From the NCBI GenBank assembly GCA_965228435.1, contig OZ245818.1:2170001-2234000 (forward strand): a DNA stretch of 64,000 bases, written 5' to 3'. The notes beneath the pieces are model-generated. The model ran no database searches and was not told where the DNA came from. It saw only the letters and a list, made by a program, of their open reading frames with translations. The stretch's first letter is position 1. Each line of letters opens with the position of its first letter. Made by a program: the position numbers and the translations under genes. The stretch is from Hoeflea_A sp965228435. GTDB taxonomy: Bacteria > Pseudomonadota > Alphaproteobacteria > Rhizobiales > Rhizobiaceae. Positions 9,463-17,175 of the stretch are shown piece by piece.

Positions 9463-9597
9463 TGACGCTCCATAAGGCGGACCGCGGAAGGGCCGCGATC
9501 CGACCTTTAGGGTTTACAGATCGACGGGTGAAAAATCCAGATCGGCGTTGCGAGCTGTTGACCTGTTGTGCGACCTTGAGCGGGCTAGCAATACAGG

Positions 9598-10221
9598 ATG
9601 GATGCTGTGGACACGGCCGTCATTTTCGACTGTGAATTTCTTGCCCTGCGGGAATCCAACAGGCGCTTCTGGTGCGCACCGGTCGATCCGGATCCCGTGA
9701 TTGTTCAGATTGGTGCCGCCAAGCTTTCCCTGACCGGCGATTTCGCCATCGCCGATACGGCCAGGATTTTCGTCAAACCCGTGGACCGGCACGGCAAGCC
9801 ATACCGGATCGATCCGTTTCTCACCGAACTCACCGGGATGACCGATGAAACGATCGCTGAGGAAGGTGTCACCCTGGAGAAGGCACTGAGGGAGCTCGAC
9901 CGGTTTTCAGGTGGCGCGTCGTTCTGGTCCTGGGGAAAGGACGAACTCAACATGATGGCGATCAGCTGCTACATCGCCGGCATTCCCGCGACGATCCCGG
10001 CCAATCGGTTCGACAATGCCTGCAAACTTTTGCTGGCGGCAGGAATGCCGGAGGAGGATCTGGGGAAAGTCCGGAGCAATCGGCTGGCTGACTATTACCG
10101 GATCGAGCATCCGCCGCTCAGGGCCCATGACGGGCTCGACGATGCCCTGTCGGTCACCTACGTGCTGCAGCATTTGCTGCGGGAAGGCAAATTGTCGCCA
10201 GATCAGTTCATTTCCAGCTGA
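9598..10221 (+). CDS. DEDDh-type 3'-5' exonuclease, ERI-1/KapD-like
   Basis: A 207-residue exonuclease-fold protein. The first metal-binding motif is FDCEF (D-x-E) at about 10-14, the central Asp lies in SWGKDELNMM, and the last motif is AHDGLDDA (H-x-x-x-x-D) near 177-184, so the catalytic DEDDh set is complete. The SWGKDELNMM stretch resembles the ERI-1/KapD branch, which acts on RNA in several organisms; that part is inference. The ATG at 9598 is used; a GTG at 9607 with AGGA 9 bases upstream is a good alternative. Divergent from dnaX. Confidence 0.75.
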   Translation: MDAVDTAVIFDCEFLALRESNRRFWCAPVDPDPVIVQIGAAKLSLTGDFAIADTARIFVKPVDRHGKPYRIDPFLTELTGMTDETIAEEGVTLEKALRELDRFSGGASFWSWGKDELNMMAISCYIAGIPATIPANRFDNACKLLLAAGMPEEDLGKVRSNRLADYYRIEHPPLRAHDGLDDALSVTYVLQHLLREGKLSPDQFISS

Positions 10222-10230
10222 ATCGAAGCC

Positions 10231-10929
10231 TCAAGGATCGATCGCCCAGATCTCCGGCTTGGATCCGTGTATGCGAATCTTGTCGATGCGTTCGCCATCC
10301 CAGTGATAGGTCAGGTGGCGACCCTGGACCGGGATCGACACCACGTCGGGATAGAACGCGGCCAGACAGGTGCCGCCGGCATGGCGGACGCTCGGGTAGA
10401 CGATACCGTCGCCGCCATCGGCGATGATCTGGCGGGCAAAAGCCTGGGGAACGCCATAATCCAGCGGGTGCAAGAGATGATCGTGACCGTCACCGCGAAG
10501 ATCGATCAAATTGGCGTCGACCGAGCCGACCAGCTCGCGCATGTCGGCAATCCAGCCCGGCGCCTCGTCGGTTGCCGCGCAAAAGCGACCGCGGTGATAG
10601 ACGGTTTCGAACAGCGCCGTCTCGAAGGCCTGTGCCGCGTAGTAGGCCCCGAAAGTGCCGTCGTGGAATCGGCCCGGTCGATCCGGACTCACATGGGTAA
10701 AGCAGGACATCACCCATGAGGCGCCATCGCCGCCCACCCGGCGGTCGACCGGCACCAGGTCGAGATTGCCGATCGTTTCCGCAATACGCGGATTGGTCTT
10801 CTGTTCGGCGCCCATCAGCATCGGCCAGTCGGCGGGATCGGCGATATCCTCGAACAGATCGATCGGCGGATAGGCCGAACTGATCAGCCGATGGGTCTTC
10901 GGCCAGCGCACATGGGAAACCGCCGTCAT
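10231..10929 (-). CDS. RES-domain toxin of a RES-Xre toxin-antitoxin pair
   Basis: A 232-residue RES-domain protein. The domain is recognised by GRFHDGTFGAYYAAQAFETA (about 86-105) followed by LFE, then YPSVRHAGG near 178-186. R87, Y96/Y97, E108 and S180 correspond to the conserved residues of the family. Characterised RES toxins (MbcT, ParT, Res) use NAD-related substrates, either degrading NAD or ADP-ribosylating a target. It lies 51 bases downstream of the antitoxin gene on the same strand. Activity here is inferred from family and partner. Confidence 0.85.
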   Translation of the reverse strand: MTAVSHVRWPKTHRLISSAYPPIDLFEDIADPADWPMLMGAEQKTNPRIAETIGNLDLVPVDRRVGGDGASWVMSCFTHVSPDRPGRFHDGTFGAYYAAQAFETALFETVYHRGRFCAATDEAPGWIADMRELVGSVDANLIDLRGDGHDHLLHPLDYGVPQAFARQIIADGGDGIVYPSVRHAGGTCLAAFYPDVVSIPVQGRHLTYHWDGERIDKIRIHGSKPEIWAIDP

Positions 10930-10980
10930 GGGACCACTATGGAAGCGAAATGGAAGATTTGATGGCGACCGACAGGGAAA

Positions 10981-11391
10981 TCAGCCGCCTCTTTGCGCAT
11001 CGAGATAACGACGCACCCGCATCAGGTCGGTGAGCTGGCCGCCCAGCATGATGTCGAGCGCCGATCGGCCACCGAAATCGGCATTCGCACGGCCAATCCA
11101 GCCATAGCCGCGCTGCGGATCGGCAAAAAGCAGGCGCAGCGCCTTGTGAATACCCATCAGGTTGGACAGGCGAGCGGCCAGATCGATACCGACCCGGCCA
11201 TATTCGCCGGTCTTCCAACGCTGGTAGGTGCGCGTGGCGATATGACCAAGCAGCACGGTGGCCTGCTCGTCGGTCAGACCCCAACGGTCGAACAGCCGAA
11301 TGACGGCACGCTGCATGGCCTGGATCTCGGCCACAGACCAATCGGGGCCCGGCGTTGGTGTTTCACGGGGAACGGGACGGAGTTGGGGCAT
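10981..11391 (-). CDS. Xre/MbcA/ParS-type antitoxin (DUF2384)
   Basis: A 136-residue antitoxin with an Xre-like HTH at about 36-62 (LTDEQATVLLGHIATRTYQRW) and a C-terminal DUF2384 domain containing GGRSALDIMLGG near 108-119. It comes before the RES toxin gene, the normal order for these pairs, and should bind both the toxin and its own promoter. The ATG at 11391 is preceded by AAAGG; a TTG at 11433 is also in frame. A TTGACA hexamer upstream supports a promoter just outside the gene. Confidence 0.87.
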   Translation of the reverse strand: MPQLRPVPRETPTPGPDWSVAEIQAMQRAVIRLFDRWGLTDEQATVLLGHIATRTYQRWKTGEYGRVGIDLAARLSNLMGIHKALRLLFADPQRGYGWIGRANADFGGRSALDIMLGGQLTDLMRVRRYLDAQRGG

Positions 11392-11411
11392 CGGTTTTCG
11401 CCTTTTGTCAT

Positions 11412-11440
11412 ATATTGGGTATTTTGATGCCAATTGTCAA
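11412..11440 (-). promoter_or_regulatory. Probable promoter of the RES/Xre antitoxin operon
   Basis: On the minus strand TTGACA (11440-11435) is followed after 17 bases by CAATAT (11417-11412). The stretch between it and the antitoxin start is AT-rich with alternating ATACCC/ATATATG, a likely operator region for the Xre protein. The -35 is perfect and the -10 is weak. Confidence 0.45.
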
Positions 11441-11506
11441 TGACCGGGCCAAAACAAACCGCCGGCGGAGGGCCGCAACAACAGTCTGTTTTCGTTTGAA
11501 AAAGGT

Positions 11507-11603
11507 GGGAGGCTGGCACGGTGACCCGTGCCGTGGCTCGTTAGGGCTGCTTCCTTCCGGACCTGACCCGGTTGGCGAGTGGCTCGTCCACCACCAACCT
11601 CCC
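11507..11603 (-). ncRNA. ffs: Signal recognition particle RNA (4.5S)
   Basis: The minus strand carries the near-universal SRP RNA apical loop GTCCGGAAGGAAGCAGC at about 11550. The ends pair: GGGAGGTTGG at 11603-11594 with CCAGCCTCCC at 11516-11507, giving a 97-base hairpin RNA, the usual size of bacterial 4.5S RNA. It binds Ffh and targets ribosome-nascent chains to the membrane. CACCTTTTTC follows the 3' end as a T-rich stop. A promoter is visible upstream. Position near dnaX and the HIT gene fits rhizobial genomes. Confidence 0.93.
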
Positions 11604-11609
11604 GAGCCC

Positions 11610-11638
11610 CATATCGTCAATCGCCGGCCGAAAAGCAA
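11610..11638 (-). promoter_or_regulatory. Probable promoter of the 4.5S RNA gene
   Basis: TTGCTT (11638-11633) and GATATG (11615-11610) are separated by 17 bases and place the start site 6-7 bases downstream, exactly at the predicted 5' end of the RNA near 11603. The positional agreement is the main support. Confidence 0.5.
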
Positions 11639-11724
11639 GCCAATCCGGCAAAAAACTGCTAGTCTTGGTTCCCGGCGGCATACGGCCCCTGTCCGGGGCG
11701 ATGAAGTTGAACGGGTTGGACGGC

Positions 11725-12129
11725 ATGGCTGGCTTCAAGCTCAACGAACGAATCGAGGCCGACAGCCTGCTGGCTTCCGGCCTGGGCCTGTGTCAGATGC
11801 GGCTGATGAATGATCGACGCTGGCCTTGGCTGCTCCTGGTGCCACAACGGGCTGAGATCGAGGAGATCTTCGAGTTGACGCCGCTCGACCAGACTCTTCT
11901 GACCTTCGAGACATGCGAGACGGCGCGGGCTTTGAAACGGGTCACATCTTGCGAAAAAATCAATATCGGAACGCTTGGCAATCACATCCGCCAACTCCAC
12001 ATTCACGTCATTGCACGCAATCCCGGCGACCCCGCATGGCCTGGTCCGGTCTGGGGGGTTGGCAATGCCGAACCTTATGATACCAATAGCGCCGCCGAAC
12101 TGATTGCAGCCATCAACGAGGAAATTTAG
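11725..12129 (+). CDS. HIT-family protein
   Basis: A 134-residue histidine-triad protein. The LHIHVIARNPGDPAWPGPVWG segment near 95-115 carries a HxHxx-type triad, and RRWPWLLLVP near 28-37 is the conserved first strand. HIT proteins of this kind hydrolyse dinucleotide or nucleotide phosphoramidate substrates; the real substrate is unknown. The start is uncertain: ATG 11725 begins right before the family's conserved GFKL segment, and ATG 11701 adds eight residues. Its 3' end carries the Shine-Dalgarno site used by nudC. Confidence 0.85.
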   Translation: MAGFKLNERIEADSLLASGLGLCQMRLMNDRRWPWLLLVPQRAEIEEIFELTPLDQTLLTFETCETARALKRVTSCEKINIGTLGNHIRQLHIHVIARNPGDPAWPGPVWGVGNAEPYDTNSAAELIAAINEEI

Positions 12130-12135
12130 CTCATT
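12118..12135 (+). promoter_or_regulatory. Ribosome binding site and AUU start of nudC
   Basis: GAGGAAA at 12118-12124 is followed by the HIT-gene stop TAG (12127-12129) and then by ATT at 12133, giving about 9-10 bases between the Shine-Dalgarno core and ATT. The frame between TAG and the first ATG (12271) codes for residues typical of the NudC N-terminus, so initiation must occur near here, and ATT is the only start-like codon at the right place. Confidence 0.5.
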
Positions 12136-13095
12136 TCAACCTCACTTTTCGATGCAGCCGAATTCGGCGACGAACCCAGCAGTTCCGTCGCCTTTGCCGG
12201 AAACACTCTTGACCGCCGGTCGGAATTTCGTGACGAAAACTGCCTGAAGCAAGCGCTCGCATCGGACCAGATGCGCGGCTTTGCGCTGCGCTCGGGCCGT
12301 GCCTTCCTGCGGCAGAACGGGCAAGGCTTTGAAGCGCTGCACAATGCCCAGGAACTGGCGCCGTTCGATCCTGACTACGACAATGCCGTGCTGCTCGGCT
12401 TCGCGGAGGGCGATGCCCCGCGACTGGCAGTCCCGGTGCGTCTCGATCCGGACGAATTGCCTGAGAGCGTCAAGGCGATCGACAACCGGTCGATCTACGT
12501 CCAGGGGCTGGTGCGCGGCAACGAGCTGGGCCAGTTGGCACAGGGCGCCAGCCTGATGTCCTGGGCCATGTCGCACCGTCACTGCGGCCGCTGCGGCACG
12601 GTGACCGAGCCGCGAGCCGGCGGCTATCGGCGTGAATGCCCGGCCTGTGGCAACATGCTGTTTCCGCGCACCGATCCGGTGGTGATCATGCTTGCCGTCG
12701 ATGTCGAAAACGATCGCTGCCTGCTCGGCCGCAGCGCGCATTTTCCGCCCGGCATGTATTCCTGCCTCGCCGGCTTCCTGGAACCGGGCGAGACGATGGA
12801 AGAAGCGGTGCGGCGTGAAACCCAGGAAGAATCCGGCATCAGCATCGGTCGCGTGCGCTACTACGCCACCCAGCCCTGGCCGATGCCGCACACGCTGATG
12901 ATCGGCTGCTACGGCGAGGCCGTCAGCACCGACATCAACATGGACACGCGCGAGCTCGAGGACTGTCGCTGGTTCAGCCGCGACGAGGCCGCAAACCTGC
13001 TCAAACGACAGACCGTCGCCGACGACCTGACCTCGCCGCCGCCCGGCGCTATCGCCCACCACCTGATCAGCGGGTGGCTGACCTACGGCTCGTAA
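12133..13095 (+). CDS. nudC: NADH pyrophosphatase (Nudix), probable AUU start
   Basis: A NudC-type hydrolase (NAD(H) to NMN(H) and AMP; also decaps NAD-RNA). The zinc ribbon HCGRCG...CPACGNMLFPR precedes the Nudix box GFLEPGETMEEAVRRETQEE, and the family-specific Q of the QPWPMPH motif is present. The first ATG in frame is 12271, but codons from 12133 read ISTSLFDAAEFG... AFAGNTLDRRSEFRDENCL, which matches the N-terminal domain of rhizobial NudC. With the AUU start the protein has 320 residues, the usual length. It follows the HIT gene with 3 bases between. Confidence 0.9.
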   Translation: MSTSLFDAAEFGDEPSSSVAFAGNTLDRRSEFRDENCLKQALASDQMRGFALRSGRAFLRQNGQGFEALHNAQELAPFDPDYDNAVLLGFAEGDAPRLAVPVRLDPDELPESVKAIDNRSIYVQGLVRGNELGQLAQGASLMSWAMSHRHCGRCGTVTEPRAGGYRRECPACGNMLFPRTDPVVIMLAVDVENDRCLLGRSAHFPPGMYSCLAGFLEPGETMEEAVRRETQEESGISIGRVRYYATQPWPMPHTLMIGCYGEAVSTDINMDTRELEDCRWFSRDEAANLLKRQTVADDLTSPPPGAIAHHLISGWLTYGS

Positions 13096-13097
13096 CC

Positions 13098-14021
13098 TCA
13101 GCCGGCGAGGTCGGCATATTCGTCCACGAGTGTGGAGCGAATATAGCGAACCGTTGCCAGGTCCGTCGTGCTGCGGCGATAGGCCATGCCGGTGCCGAAG
13201 CCCCAGATGGGTTCGGCCAGAGGGATCTCAACGAGTTCGCGGGCCACGGCTTCCGGCAGCAATGTATCGGCTGCATAGACCAGCAGATCGGAACGCGCTG
13301 CTGCCGAAAACATGGTGACAAGGGAACTCAGCCGAAGCGCGATCCGCGGGTCGGGCAGATCGCGACCGGTGAAATAGCGGCTGAGCCATTCCAGCCCTCG
13401 ATGGTCATTGGTGAAGCTTGCCCAGGCGTAGTCGGTCAAGTCCGTGGGGCGTACCGCGCCCCTATTCGCCAGTGGGTGGAACTCTCTGGCAAAGACCGTC
13501 ATGTCAGACCAACCGACGGTGCGCACCGCGATATCAGGTGTTTCCTCGACATCGTGCAGCGAGCCGAGCCAAAGGTCGACGTCACCGCTTTTCAGAAGCG
13601 GCAGCAGGTGATCTGTGACGCCTGTCTGGACTTCGACGTCGATGTTCGGAAAGGTGGCCTGAAAGCGCATCAGCAGGCGCGGGAAGACGCTCAGGCTCCA
13701 GGCCGGCCCGACACCGATGCGCAACAACCCGCCCGAACCACTGGTCAGCGCCGCAATCTCGGTTTCAACAAAGCGGGCCTCGTTCATGATGTTCTGGGCA
13801 TGCCGGCGCAGCATGTGGGCGAATTCGGTCGGCTCCACGCCGTTGGGCGTGCGCTTGAACAGCGGCATGCCGATGTGATCTTCCAGCTTGCTGATGCTCT
13901 TCGATACCGCCGGCTGGGTGACGTGAACGGCTTCCGCGGCCGACCGCAGGTTGCGACAATCATAGGCCGCCATGAAATGGGTGAGTGCTCGCGAATAGAG
14001 GACGTCCATGCGCCATCTCAT
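13098..14021 (-). CDS. LysR-family regulator of the tripartite transporter locus
   Basis: A 307-residue LTTR with the HTH at about 13-70 (RNLRSAAEAVHVTQPAVSKSISKLEDHIG) and a substrate-binding-like effector domain. A second ATG at 14009 (MDVLYSRAL) may be the true start. It is transcribed away from the TctC gene at 14158, with 136 bases between, so it is the obvious regulator of the transporter-sulfatase operon, perhaps responding to the imported carboxylate. Its stop is 2 bases from the convergent nudC stop. Confidence 0.88.
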   Translation of the reverse strand: MRWRMDVLYSRALTHFMAAYDCRNLRSAAEAVHVTQPAVSKSISKLEDHIGMPLFKRTPNGVEPTEFAHMLRRHAQNIMNEARFVETEIAALTSGSGGLLRIGVGPAWSLSVFPRLLMRFQATFPNIDVEVQTGVTDHLLPLLKSGDVDLWLGSLHDVEETPDIAVRTVGWSDMTVFAREFHPLANRGAVRPTDLTDYAWASFTNDHRGLEWLSRYFTGRDLPDPRIALRLSSLVTMFSAAARSDLLVYAADTLLPEAVARELVEIPLAEPIWGFGTGMAYRRSTTDLATVRYIRSTLVDEYADLAG

Positions 14022-14157
14022 TCCAATTGGTTATCGAGAGTACAATATTTGAAATTGGATTTTATCGCAATCGGCCGTCAAACTTGGTCATGAACGATCG
14101 TCGGATTGGCAAATGGAACCCGGCGATCTGGACCCGTTGTTCGTCATGGAGGAGACT

Positions 14158-15153
14158 ATGAACATGAAGCGACTGACCATCACACTCGCCGCAGGCGCCC
14201 TTGCATTGCTTGGCGCCGTGCAGGCGCATGCCGACTTTCCCGAGCGCCAGGTCCAGGTCATTTTCCCGTGGTCGCCGGGGGTCGCCTACGCAGTGTCGCA
14301 GGTGGTGGCCGATCGGATGGGCCAGGAACTTGGCCAGGCGATGCCCGTCAACTCGCTCACCGGTGCAAGCGGCGTCAAAGCGGCGCTCGATGTGCTCAAT
14401 TCTCCCGCCAATGGCTACAAGGTGTTCGACGGGTATGTAGCGCCGATCCTGTTTGCGCCGCTGCTGGGCAAAACTCCTTATAAGTGTGAGGATTTCGAGC
14501 CGCTCTACGGTGTCGGCTCGAACGGCTTTGCCATCGGCGTACGCAAGGACGATGACCGCTTTCCCGACCTGCCGGCCCTGATCGAACATGCCAAGGCCAA
14601 TCCCGGACAATTGCGTTATTCCGGTGCCGCCGACATCAGCATTCCGCACATGGTTGCGGCGCTGATGCTGAAGAATGCCAACGCGCCGGCGCGCTCGATT
14701 CCCTATAACGACACCGGCGAAGGCTGGAAGGACTTCCTCAGCGGCGAGCTCGATTTCATGGTGCTCAACTCAGGTAACTACAAGGCCAACAAAGACGACA
14801 TCCGGGTTTTGGCTGTGATGAGCGACCGGCCGATGTCGGAGCACGGCATTCCCGGGCCGCTGCCCAAGGATTTCGGTATCGAGCTTGGTGTTGAAGGCCT
14901 GGCCGCCGTCGGCTGGAACTGGTGGGTGGTCAAGAAGGGCACACCGCAGCCGGTCGTGGACAAGCTTCGCGCCGCGATGAAAGCCGCGCTCGACGATCCT
15001 GAAACGCAGGCCAAGATTAACGAACTCGGCTTTACGCCGCTGCCGCCCGAGACCTATCACCCGGGCTTCTACGAAGACAACTGCTCCAGCGTGCGCAGCC
15101 AGCTCACCGACGGCATGGACGCCATCAAGTGGGAAAAAGAAGCCACCAAATAG
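14158..15153 (+). CDS. Tripartite tricarboxylate transporter substrate-binding protein (TctC/Bug)
   Basis: A 331-residue periplasmic receptor. The first 24 residues (KRLTITLAAGALALLGAVQAHA) are a Sec signal peptide cut after AHA. The mature part starts DFPERQVQVIFPWSPG, the hallmark first strand and ligand loop of Bug/TctC receptors, which bind small carboxylates via water-mediated contacts. Start ATG 14158 follows GGAGGA. TctB and TctA genes follow on the same strand, completing the transporter. The ligand is unknown; the sulfatase behind the operon hints at a sulfated or phosphonate carboxylate. Confidence 0.93.
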   Translation: MNMKRLTITLAAGALALLGAVQAHADFPERQVQVIFPWSPGVAYAVSQVVADRMGQELGQAMPVNSLTGASGVKAALDVLNSPANGYKVFDGYVAPILFAPLLGKTPYKCEDFEPLYGVGSNGFAIGVRKDDDRFPDLPALIEHAKANPGQLRYSGAADISIPHMVAALMLKNANAPARSIPYNDTGEGWKDFLSGELDFMVLNSGNYKANKDDIRVLAVMSDRPMSEHGIPGPLPKDFGIELGVEGLAAVGWNWWVVKKGTPQPVVDKLRAAMKAALDDPETQAKINELGFTPLPPETYHPGFYEDNCSSVRSQLTDGMDAIKWEKEATK

Positions 15154-15197
15154 AATGACGCCAGAAACGGCGACTTGCCGCGGCGGAGGAATTCACG

Positions 15198-15686
15198 ATG
15201 AACCGCAAATACGGCCAGCTCGCCTTTCTGCTTCTTCTCACGCTCATTCCGGCCTACGTCTTCTACGACATCGCGACGCGCTTCGCCGCGGAAGGCGTGG
15301 TCGGAGGCAGTGCCGAAAACAACGCCGCGATGTTTCCACGTCTGGTCGCCATCCTGCTGCTGGGGCTGATCGTCCTGCAGGCCGTGCGGACGCTATTGGA
15401 GAAACAGGACGGCGCAGCGCAGTGGCTGCGCCCCTCCCGGGCAGCCCTGCGTCCTTATCTGCCGGCCGTTGCCGTGTTCGTGCTGTTTCTGCTCTATATC
15501 GCGGCCTTTCGGTGGTTCGGCTTTGTCTATTCTACCCCGGTTTTTCTGGCCCTGGTGCAACTGGCATTGGGCTATCGCAACGCCCTGGTCATCCCGATAT
15601 TCGCGCTCGGCGTGACCGGGGCGGTGTGGGTCGCTTTCGCCAAGCTGCTCAATCTCGTGCTGCCGGCCGGCGATTTCTTCGGGTGA
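15198..15686 (+). CDS. Tripartite tricarboxylate transporter small membrane subunit (TctB)
   Basis: A 162-residue protein with about four membrane segments: residues 8-24, 45-63, 86-105 and 114-150. This size and layout is that of TctB. It sits between tctC and tctA, with 44 bases to the first and 7 to the second, and GGAGG lies before the start. It forms the membrane complex together with TctA. Confidence 0.9.
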   Translation: MNRKYGQLAFLLLLTLIPAYVFYDIATRFAAEGVVGGSAENNAAMFPRLVAILLLGLIVLQAVRTLLEKQDGAAQWLRPSRAALRPYLPAVAVFVLFLLYIAAFRWFGFVYSTPVFLALVQLALGYRNALVIPIFALGVTGAVWVAFAKLLNLVLPAGDFFG

Positions 15687-15693
15687 TCCTGCG

Positions 15694-17175
15694 ATGTTGG
15701 ACGTCTTCCCTCTCGGCCTTGAGCAGATCGCCTTTACGGCGGGCGGCGTCCTGCTCGGCATCATCATCGGCGTGCTGCCGGGGCTGGGGCCGCTGCTTGG
15801 CATGGTGCTGCTGACGCCGTTTTCCATGTACATGGAGCCGGTCGCCGGACTGTCATTGCTGCTTGGTGTCTTCGTCGGCGGCACTTTCGGTGGCGCTGTT
15901 ACCGCTATTCTCCTGCGCATTCCCGGCACGCCAATCGCCGCGGCAACCTTGCTCGACGGCCATCCGATGGCGACCCAGGGCAAGGCGCGGGAAGCGCTGG
16001 GGCTTGCCGTTTCGGCCTCCGCCATGGGCGGTTTTATTGGCGGTCTTTACCTGATTTTCGGCGCCCCGGTGCTGGCGCGCTTCGCCCTCAATTTCGGTCC
16101 ACCGGAATATTTCGCGCTCGCCTTTGCCGGCATCGTCTGCATCGCCATCGTGTCGCGTGGTTCGACTATCAAGGGGCTGATCGTCGGCTGTATCGGCCTG
16201 CTGATCGCTACCATCGGCATCGATCCTTTTGCCTTTTTCTACCGCTTCAATTTCGACACGCAGTGGCTGATCGGCGGGATCGGCATCGTGCCCCTGGTGC
16301 TCGGGCTTTTTGCGGTGAGCGAAATGATGCTGCAGATCCGCGCCGGCAACCTGAACCGCAGTGCCGGTGTGCAATCGGTGCGCATCCCACCGTCGACGAT
16401 CATCGATACGCTGAAGAACGGTGCCAACCTGGTGCGCTCAAGCACCATCGGCACCTTCATCGGCGCGCTGCCGGGAGCCGGTTCGGTAATCGCCGCCTTC
16501 GTTTCCTACGCAGCCGCCAAGAGCGCGTCGCGCCAGCCGGAAAGCTTCGGCAAGGGCAATCCGGGCGGGGTGATCGCCACCGAATCGGCCAATAACGCCT
16601 GCTGTGGCGGCGCCATGATTCCATCGCTGGCGCTGGCCTTGCCGGGCGATCCGTGTACGGCGCTGCTGCTGGCGGCGATCCTGCTGCTCGGCTTCATCCC
16701 CGGGCCACAATTGTTCGCCAATTCGCCGGAACTGATCTCGGGAATCTTCTCCTCCTACATGGTGGCGAACGTCTTCCTGCTGATTTTCGGCCTGTTCCTG
16801 GTTCCGCTCTTTGTGTGGTTCGTCAACATCCGCAAAATCTTCCTGATCCCGATCATTCTGGTGCTGTGCGTGGTTGGCGCCTTCGGCGTCACCAATTCGG
16901 CGCAGGACCTGTGGTTCATTCCGATCTTCGCGGTGCTTGGGCTGCTGCTCATTAAGTTCGACTACCCGCTGGCGCCGCTCACCATTGCGCCCGTGCTTGG
17001 CCCGATCCTGGAGGAAAATTTCCGCCGGTCGCTGATCATGTCCGCCAACGAAGCCGATATCTTCTTCACCCGTCCGCTGTGCACCACGATTCTGGCGGCG
17101 AGCGCCATCGCACTTATGTTCTCGCTCCTTCCCCGCAACCCACTCAAACGTTTTGCAAAGGCCGGTACCAACTGA
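15694..17175 (+). CDS. Tripartite tricarboxylate transporter large permease (TctA)
   Basis: A 493-residue permease with about 11-12 membrane segments. The conserved TctA features GVLPGLGPLLGMVLLTPF near 26-43 and the second repeat LPGAGSVIAAFVSYA near 260-275 are present, as is NNACCGGAMIPSLALALPGDP. These two GxxPG(L/A)G repeats line the transport path. It should import a carboxylate using the proton gradient. The TGA shares its last base with the ATG of the sulfatase gene, which ties the sulfatase to the transporter. Confidence 0.95.
   Translation: MLDVFPLGLEQIAFTAGGVLLGIIIGVLPGLGPLLGMVLLTPFSMYMEPVAGLSLLLGVFVGGTFGGAVTAILLRIPGTPIAAATLLDGHPMATQGKAREALGLAVSASAMGGFIGGLYLIFGAPVLARFALNFGPPEYFALAFAGIVCIAIVSRGSTIKGLIVGCIGLLIATIGIDPFAFFYRFNFDTQWLIGGIGIVPLVLGLFAVSEMMLQIRAGNLNRSAGVQSVRIPPSTIIDTLKNGANLVRSSTIGTFIGALPGAGSVIAAFVSYAAAKSASRQPESFGKGNPGGVIATESANNACCGGAMIPSLALALPGDPCTALLLAAILLLGFIPGPQLFANSPELISGIFSSYMVANVFLLIFGLFLVPLFVWFVNIRKIFLIPIILVLCVVGAFGVTNSAQDLWFIPIFAVLGLLLIKFDYPLAPLTIAPVLGPILEENFRRSLIMSANEADIFFTRPLCTTILAASAIALMFSLLPRNPLKRFAKAGTN

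Noticed and set aside
11541..11744. Short open frames over the SRP RNA region
   Set aside because: The sequence is fully explained by the 4.5S RNA hairpin and its promoter.
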